Part shown: positions 60,329-64,000 of the stretch, one piece after another
Layout of the letters: every line of letters begins with the position of its first letter
Position numbering within the stretch: the stretch's first letter is position 1
Assembly (NCBI RefSeq): GCF_014192575.1
Contig: NZ_JACHYC010000004.1
Coordinates: forward strand, 654,080-718,079
Direction of reading: 5' to 3'
From: Variovorax sp. Sphag1AA
GTDB lineage: Bacteria > Pseudomonadota > Gammaproteobacteria > Burkholderiales > Burkholderiaceae_C
DNA length: 64,000 bases
The notes under the pieces: generated by a model
Told to the model about the DNA's origin: nothing
Seen by the model: the letters and a program-made list of their open reading frames with translations, nothing else
Database searches by the model: none
Made by a program: the position numbers and the translations under genes

Positions 60329-61585
60329 ATGGCGTCCGTGACCCCCACGCCGATTCGCCGTATCGCCCATCTCGACATGGACGCCTTCTATGGATCCGTC
60401 GAATTGCTGCGCTACCCGCAGCTCAAGGGCCTGCCAGTGGTGATCGGCGGCGGGCGGCGCAAAGTCGACGAGGTCTTGCGTGATGTGCCCGACGGCGGGA
60501 CGCTCGCCGATATTCCCCTTGGGGCCTTTCCCCTGCTCAAGGACTACGTCGGACGCGGCGTGATCACCACCGCGACCTACCCCGCGCGCCAGTTTGGCGT
60601 CGGATCAGCGATGGGGCTGATGAAGGCCGCGAAGCTATGTCCCCAGGCCATCATCCTGCCGGTCGATTTCGACGAATACCGGGCGTATTCCCGTCGCTTC
60701 AAGCAGGTCATCACGGAGATCGCACCGGTGATGGAAGACCGTGGCGTCGACGAGGTCTACATCGACTTCACTCACGTGGCTGGCGGACAGCGCGAGGGCG
60801 GGCGGGTGCTGGCGAGGCTCATCCAGAAGTCGATCTTCGAGGCCACGGGGCTGACATGCTCGATCGGCGTCGCGCCCAACAAGCTCATCGCGAAGATGGC
60901 GAGCGAGTTCAACAAGCCCAACGGCATCTCCGTGGTGTTCGAGAGCGATCTCGAGGGGCGCATTTGGCCGCTGCCGTGCCGCAAAGTCAACGGCATCGGC
61001 CCAAAGGCCGACGAGAAACTGCAGCGCCACGACATCCACACCATCGGCGAGCTCGCGGCACGCGATCGCGACTGGCTCATCGCAAACTTCGGCAAGGCCA
61101 CTGGCGCATGGATGCACGAAGTGGCTTGGGGGCGCGACGACCGCCCCGTGGTCACGGAGAGCGAACCGGTCTCGATGAGCCGCGAGACTACCTTCGATCG
61201 GGACCTGCATGCTGTGCGGGACCGCGCCGAGCTGGGAGCCATCTTCACGCACTTGTGCGAGAAGGTGGCTGAGGATCTGCAGCGCAAGGGCTACGTGGGC
61301 AAGACCATCGGCATCAAGCTGCGCTATGACGATTTCAAGATCGCGACGCGCGATCAGACCATTGACCACTTCACGGCCGACGCCAGATCGATCCGGCAGA
61401 TCGGAGGGCAGTGTCTGAAGCGAGTCCCGCTGGAACGACCGCTGAGGCTGCTCGGCGTACGCGTGGGTGCCCTGATGAAGGCGGGCGAGGTGGACGCCGC
61501 GAAGCTGGCACCCGCGAATTCGAGTAGGGGGCGCCAGGTCGCGGACGCCCTTGACGCCACGGCCCGGACGGCCTCGCTCTTCTAG
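60329..61585 (+). CDS. dinB: DNA polymerase IV (Y family) with an insertion in the N-terminal palm/fingers
   Basis: Translesion polymerase of 418 residues. The metal-binding residues are visible in LDMDAFYGSVE (Asp16, Asp18) and GVDEVYID (Asp141, Glu142), and the steric-gate position is Tyr21. The helix-hairpin-helix region and little-finger domain follow. Between GGG and RGVITTATYPAR there are about 30 extra residues (roughly 43-75) compared with E. coli DinB. Downstream RGVDEVYID replaces the common LSLDEAYLD. The ATG at 60329 is 63 bp from the divergent glycolipid-binding gene. No SOS box was identified by eye. Confidence 0.92.
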   Translation: MASVTPTPIRRIAHLDMDAFYGSVELLRYPQLKGLPVVIGGGRRKVDEVLRDVPDGGTLADIPLGAFPLLKDYVGRGVITTATYPARQFGVGSAMGLMKAAKLCPQAIILPVDFDEYRAYSRRFKQVITEIAPVMEDRGVDEVYIDFTHVAGGQREGGRVLARLIQKSIFEATGLTCSIGVAPNKLIAKMASEFNKPNGISVVFESDLEGRIWPLPCRKVNGIGPKADEKLQRHDIHTIGELAARDRDWLIANFGKATGAWMHEVAWGRDDRPVVTESEPVSMSRETTFDRDLHAVRDRAELGAIFTHLCEKVAEDLQRKGYVGKTIGIKLRYDDFKIATRDQTIDHFTADARSIRQIGGQCLKRVPLERPLRLLGVRVGALMKAGEVDAAKLAPANSSRGRQVADALDATARTASLF

Positions 61586-61611
61586 CCAGGGCAGTCCGTG
61601 GTTCGGTGGCG

Positions 61612-62640
61612 TCAGCGTGCTGGGACGCCGTTCTGCCATTGGGGCCAGTTCGCGACGATGTGGTCCACGACGCGGCTGCCGACCAACTCGATGTTCTCCA
61701 CTGTTTCTGCGAAACCGCCCGCGGTTTCCCCCGGCGCCGGGTCGAGATGCTGCAACGTGGTCTCGCGTGGATTGCCCTGGTCGAAGTTGACGGCGCCGCG
61801 CAGGCTCATCACCCGATCGGTTCCATGGGTGCGCTTGATCACAAGCGTCACCGCGGCGGCTTCCATTTCGGTGATGACATAGTCGTCCGCGCCGTACAAC
61901 TTGGCGATGTACTGCGCCTGGTTCGACATGCCAGGGCCATGGAAGAACGTGTCACCCGTCATGTGCGTGCCGGTGCCGACGAATGGTGCGCGGCGCGCGG
62001 CGGCCTGTGGATAGCGAAGGCGGTAGGCGCGGGCGGAGTCCGAATCCTTCAACGGCGTGTCGGCAGAGAGCTTCATTGCCCACGCCACCAGTTCGGGATT
62101 CAGCTTGAAGCGGCGGTACTCCTCGTAGCCTTTGCGCGGCATGAAGGTTGGCTCTCCGGCCTTGTTTTCTTCGGGCGCCCAGCGATGGCCGAGGTCATAG
62201 TCGACCAGCCATGTGGCCCAGCTCACCTCCCCGATGGTGCCTCGAGAGGGCGGCGTTCCGGCCACGCCCGAAATGATGTAGTAGGTCTGCGAGAAATCGA
62301 ACTTCGGATTCAGCAGGATCGCCTGCATCGAGGACGACGAATTCACCTTGCCCATGCCGAGGACCGCGCCGCAGACGCCGTCCGCGTTGCAGTACACAGG
62401 CTGTAGCGCGCCCGGAATGGTGATCGGCGTCGCGCCCTTCCAATAGCGCTCGTACCAGTGCTGGAACTCCCCGGCGCGATCGCCCGTGTTCTGCCCGATC
62501 TCAAACATCGCAGCGACAAAGACCTTGACCTTCACCGGCTCTGCCGTACGAGGCTGCGTGGTGGTAGCACAACCCGCGGTGAGCACGATGGATGCAGACA
62601 GAGCGAGAGCTCGGGTGCGATCGGACCAGATGAGCGACAT
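61612..62640 (-). CDS. Purine nucleoside permease (NUP) family lipoprotein
   Basis: A 342-residue exported protein with a short Arg-containing N-region, hydrophobic stretch and lipobox LTAGC (Cys near residue 22). The mature part matches the NUP family (PF06516-type): VKVFVAAMFEIGQNTGDRAGE, GALQPVYCNADGVCGAVLGMGKVN, a phosphorylase-like TEMEAAAVTLV block and RGAVNFDQG. The latter two recall nucleoside phosphorylases, so an enzymatic role is possible. The ATG at 62640 yields the signal; the longer open frame upstream is noncoding. Confidence 0.83.
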   Translation of the reverse strand: MSLIWSDRTRALALSASIVLTAGCATTTQPRTAEPVKVKVFVAAMFEIGQNTGDRAGEFQHWYERYWKGATPITIPGALQPVYCNADGVCGAVLGMGKVNSSSSMQAILLNPKFDFSQTYYIISGVAGTPPSRGTIGEVSWATWLVDYDLGHRWAPEENKAGEPTFMPRKGYEEYRRFKLNPELVAWAMKLSADTPLKDSDSARAYRLRYPQAAARRAPFVGTGTHMTGDTFFHGPGMSNQAQYIAKLYGADDYVITEMEAAAVTLVIKRTHGTDRVMSLRGAVNFDQGNPRETTLQHLDPAPGETAGGFAETVENIELVGSRVVDHIVANWPQWQNGVPAR

Positions 62641-62735
62641 AGATTTCTTTCGTTGGCAAGGAATGATGCGCGGACGCCAGCCAGCGGGGACGTACCGAAG
62701 GCCGATGCGGCGTCCTACAGCGACGGTCGAAGCGG

Positions 62736-63899
62736 ATGAGCACTCTTTCAGGTACTCAGGCTCCACGATCGCCGTCGACCGGAATTTTCGCAAGGCCCAT
62801 GCCCGCCATCGCACCGCACTTCGCTCCCGTTGCCAATGGGCTCGTGTACGTGGACTCCAGCATGCCCGGGCTTCGGCGCTTCAAGCGCGGGGCGGCCTTT
62901 CGCTATCGCGATGCGAAGGGGGCGTGGGTGCGAGATTCCGAAGAGATCGCGCGCATCCGGAGATTGGCCATCCCGCCGGCCTACAAGGATGTCTGGATCT
63001 GTCCCATTCGAAACGGGCATCTTCAGGCTACGGGCGTCGATGCGCGCGGTCGCAAGCAGTACCGGTATCACGAGGAATGGCGCGCGTTCAAGGACGAGAC
63101 CAAGTTCGAACGCGTGGAGGCGTTCGGGCGCACGCTGCCCGCTATCCGCCGCAGGATTGCGCGCGATCTTCGAATCGAGCAGGGCAAGCCCTTGGGTCGC
63201 GAGTTGATCCTGGCGACGATCGTGCAACTGCTCGACACGACATTCCTGCGCGTCGGCAACGAAGAGTACGCAAGCAATGGGTCGTACGGGCTCACCACGC
63301 TTCGCAACAGACATGCAGACACGCGCGGGCGCGCCCTTGTTCTGCGCTTCCGCGGGAAGAGCGGCGTGCATCACGAGGCAAAGATTGACGATCCTCGGAT
63401 CGCCAAGGTGGTTCGTCGCTGCCAGCAGCTGGCGGGGCAGGAGCTATTCCAGTACGAGGGCGATGACGGTGAGCCCAAGACCGTCTCGTCGACAGACGTC
63501 AACGACTACCTGCGCGAGATCGCCGGAGAGGACTTCAGCGCCAAAGACTTCAGGACTTGGCACGGCACGGTTCAGGCCTTGGAGATGATTCGCCTCAGAT
63601 GCATGTACCCCGCCGCGAGCCCGAAGGGTCCGCCAGACCGGGTGAACATGAAGGAAGTCCTGTGCGCAGTCGCCGCTCGTCTCGGCAATACGCCTGCTGT
63701 TTGCAAGAAGGCCTACGTGCATCCGGCGGTGCTCGAACTCGCTGGAATGGTCATTTTGAATTCGACGGAATCGAGTGTGATTTGGGACTACATGGCATCC
63801 AAGGCGCGAAAGCGACGATATTTAGATGCGTCCGAGCAGCGGCTTCTCGAATTTCTCTCGGTATCGCGAATGCGCTCTTTGAGCGCAAAGTCGAAATGA
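62736..63899 (+). CDS. DNA topoisomerase IB
   Basis: A poxvirus-like type IB topoisomerase of 387 residues that relaxes supercoils through a 3'-phosphotyrosine. Visible are LRRFKRGAAFRYRDAKGA, PPAYKDVWICPIRNGHLQATG, FLRVGNEEYASNGSYGLTTLR, VRFRGKSG-like (LRFRGKSGVHHE), DFRTWHGT and the active-site VCKKAYVHP with Tyr327. The N-terminal 21 residues look variable, and an in-frame ATG at 62799 is an alternative start. The gene is divergent from the NUP gene and ends just before a terminator shared with an rRNA operon. Confidence 0.92.
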   Translation: MSTLSGTQAPRSPSTGIFARPMPAIAPHFAPVANGLVYVDSSMPGLRRFKRGAAFRYRDAKGAWVRDSEEIARIRRLAIPPAYKDVWICPIRNGHLQATGVDARGRKQYRYHEEWRAFKDETKFERVEAFGRTLPAIRRRIARDLRIEQGKPLGRELILATIVQLLDTTFLRVGNEEYASNGSYGLTTLRNRHADTRGRALVLRFRGKSGVHHEAKIDDPRIAKVVRRCQQLAGQELFQYEGDDGEPKTVSSTDVNDYLREIAGEDFSAKDFRTWHGTVQALEMIRLRCMYPAASPKGPPDRVNMKEVLCAVAARLGNTPAVCKKAYVHPAVLELAGMVILNSTESSVIWDYMASKARKRRYLDASEQRLLEFLSVSRMRSLSAKSK

Positions 63900-63911
63900 G
63901 AATCCAAAAGC

Positions 63912-63942
63912 AAAAAGCCCAGCTGATTAGGCTGGGCTTTTT
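63912..63942. terminator. Bidirectional rho-independent terminator
   Basis: AAAAAGCCCAGC-TGATTAG-GCTGGGCTTTTT forms a 12-bp perfect stem flanked by A and T tracts, so it can terminate both the topoisomerase gene on the plus strand and the rRNA operon entering on the minus strand. It begins 13 bp after the topoisomerase stop. Confidence 0.93.
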
Positions 63943-63954
63943 GGGGCTGTAAGA

Positions 63955-64000
63955 GCCTGACGATGACCTACTTTCACACGGGAACCCGCACTATCATCGG
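63955..64000 (-). rRNA. rrf: 5S ribosomal RNA, 3' end (partial)
   Basis: Read on the minus strand, these bases are CCGATGATAGTGCGGGTTCC... ending GTCATCGTCAGG, the highly conserved 3' part of betaproteobacterial 5S rRNA. The gene continues beyond the right edge. A terminator lies 13 bp downstream of the predicted 3' end. An rrn operon therefore lies to the right, transcribed leftward. Confidence 0.93.

Overview
The window is a GC-rich chromosomal segment of a betaproteobacterium. Gene families, order and style (tight overlapping operons, a rluC/rne divergon, hemCDXY, FMN lactate dehydrogenase with LctP permease, a typical 5S rRNA 3' end) point to the Burkholderiales, most likely a Comamonadaceae of the Variovorax type. 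The genus is an inference from recognised families, not from a search. No CRISPR array, insertion sequence, prophage or tRNA was seen.

Layout. 0-7.5 kb: end of an MFS transporter, then a leftward operon rluC - HAD phosphatase - Rieske protein - SppA-type S49 protease, divergent from RNase E (rne), which ends at a clear terminator. 7.6-20.5 kb: an exopolysaccharide cluster. A rightward run encodes the initiating sugar-phosphate transferase, ManC, GDP-fucose synthase, a putative glycosyltransferase, a WcaF-like acetyltransferase, a Wzy-like polymerase, a family 4 glycosyltransferase and a WcaI-like glycosyltransferase. It converges on a leftward wza-wzb-wzc export and control operon. No Wzx flippase and no GDP-mannose dehydratase is present. 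20.8-32.3 kb: hemC-hemD-hemX-hemY (leftward), ppc (rightward), an algZ/algR-like two-component pair with an AI-2E-family permease (leftward), and argH (rightward). This neighbourhood recalls argH-algZ-algR-hemCD of Pseudomonas. 32.4-38.8 kb: a second surface-polysaccharide operon (family 2 glycosyltransferase, UDP-xylose synthase, UDP-glucose dehydrogenase, family 4 glycosyltransferase, SGNH hydrolase lipoprotein), convergent with an OpgC-type acyltransferase.

38.8-54.1 kb: a giant bacterial alpha-2-macroglobulin with an intact CLEQ thioester motif and its usual partner, penicillin-binding protein 1C. The two are separated by about 7 kb of inserted genes. The insert holds the most unusual part of the window (44.8-48.9 kb): a DUF2235/Tle1-like lipase-type toxin gene, preceded by a tandem pair of DUF3304-like lipoprotein (probable immunity) genes and followed by a membrane coiled-coil protein. 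The first immunity copy has lost its start codon and its stop codon (TAA to CAA) and reads in frame into the second. All three genes share a duplicated 5' leader. No secretion-system structural gene lies nearby. A small two-helix protein resembling the N-terminus of putative AbiC-type proteins flanks it, followed by small housekeeping genes (DUF2277, PaaI-type thioesterase, TfoX N-domain, LysE exporter, polysaccharide deacetylase).

54.4-64 kb: ketopantoate reductase family gene with L-lactate permease, divergent from L-lactate dehydrogenase; an MHS-type transporter; a glycolipid-binding-domain protein; DinB with an insertion in the palm/fingers; a purine nucleoside permease lipoprotein; topoisomerase IB; then a bidirectional terminator and the 3' end of a 5S rRNA, showing that an rrn operon enters from the right on the minus strand.
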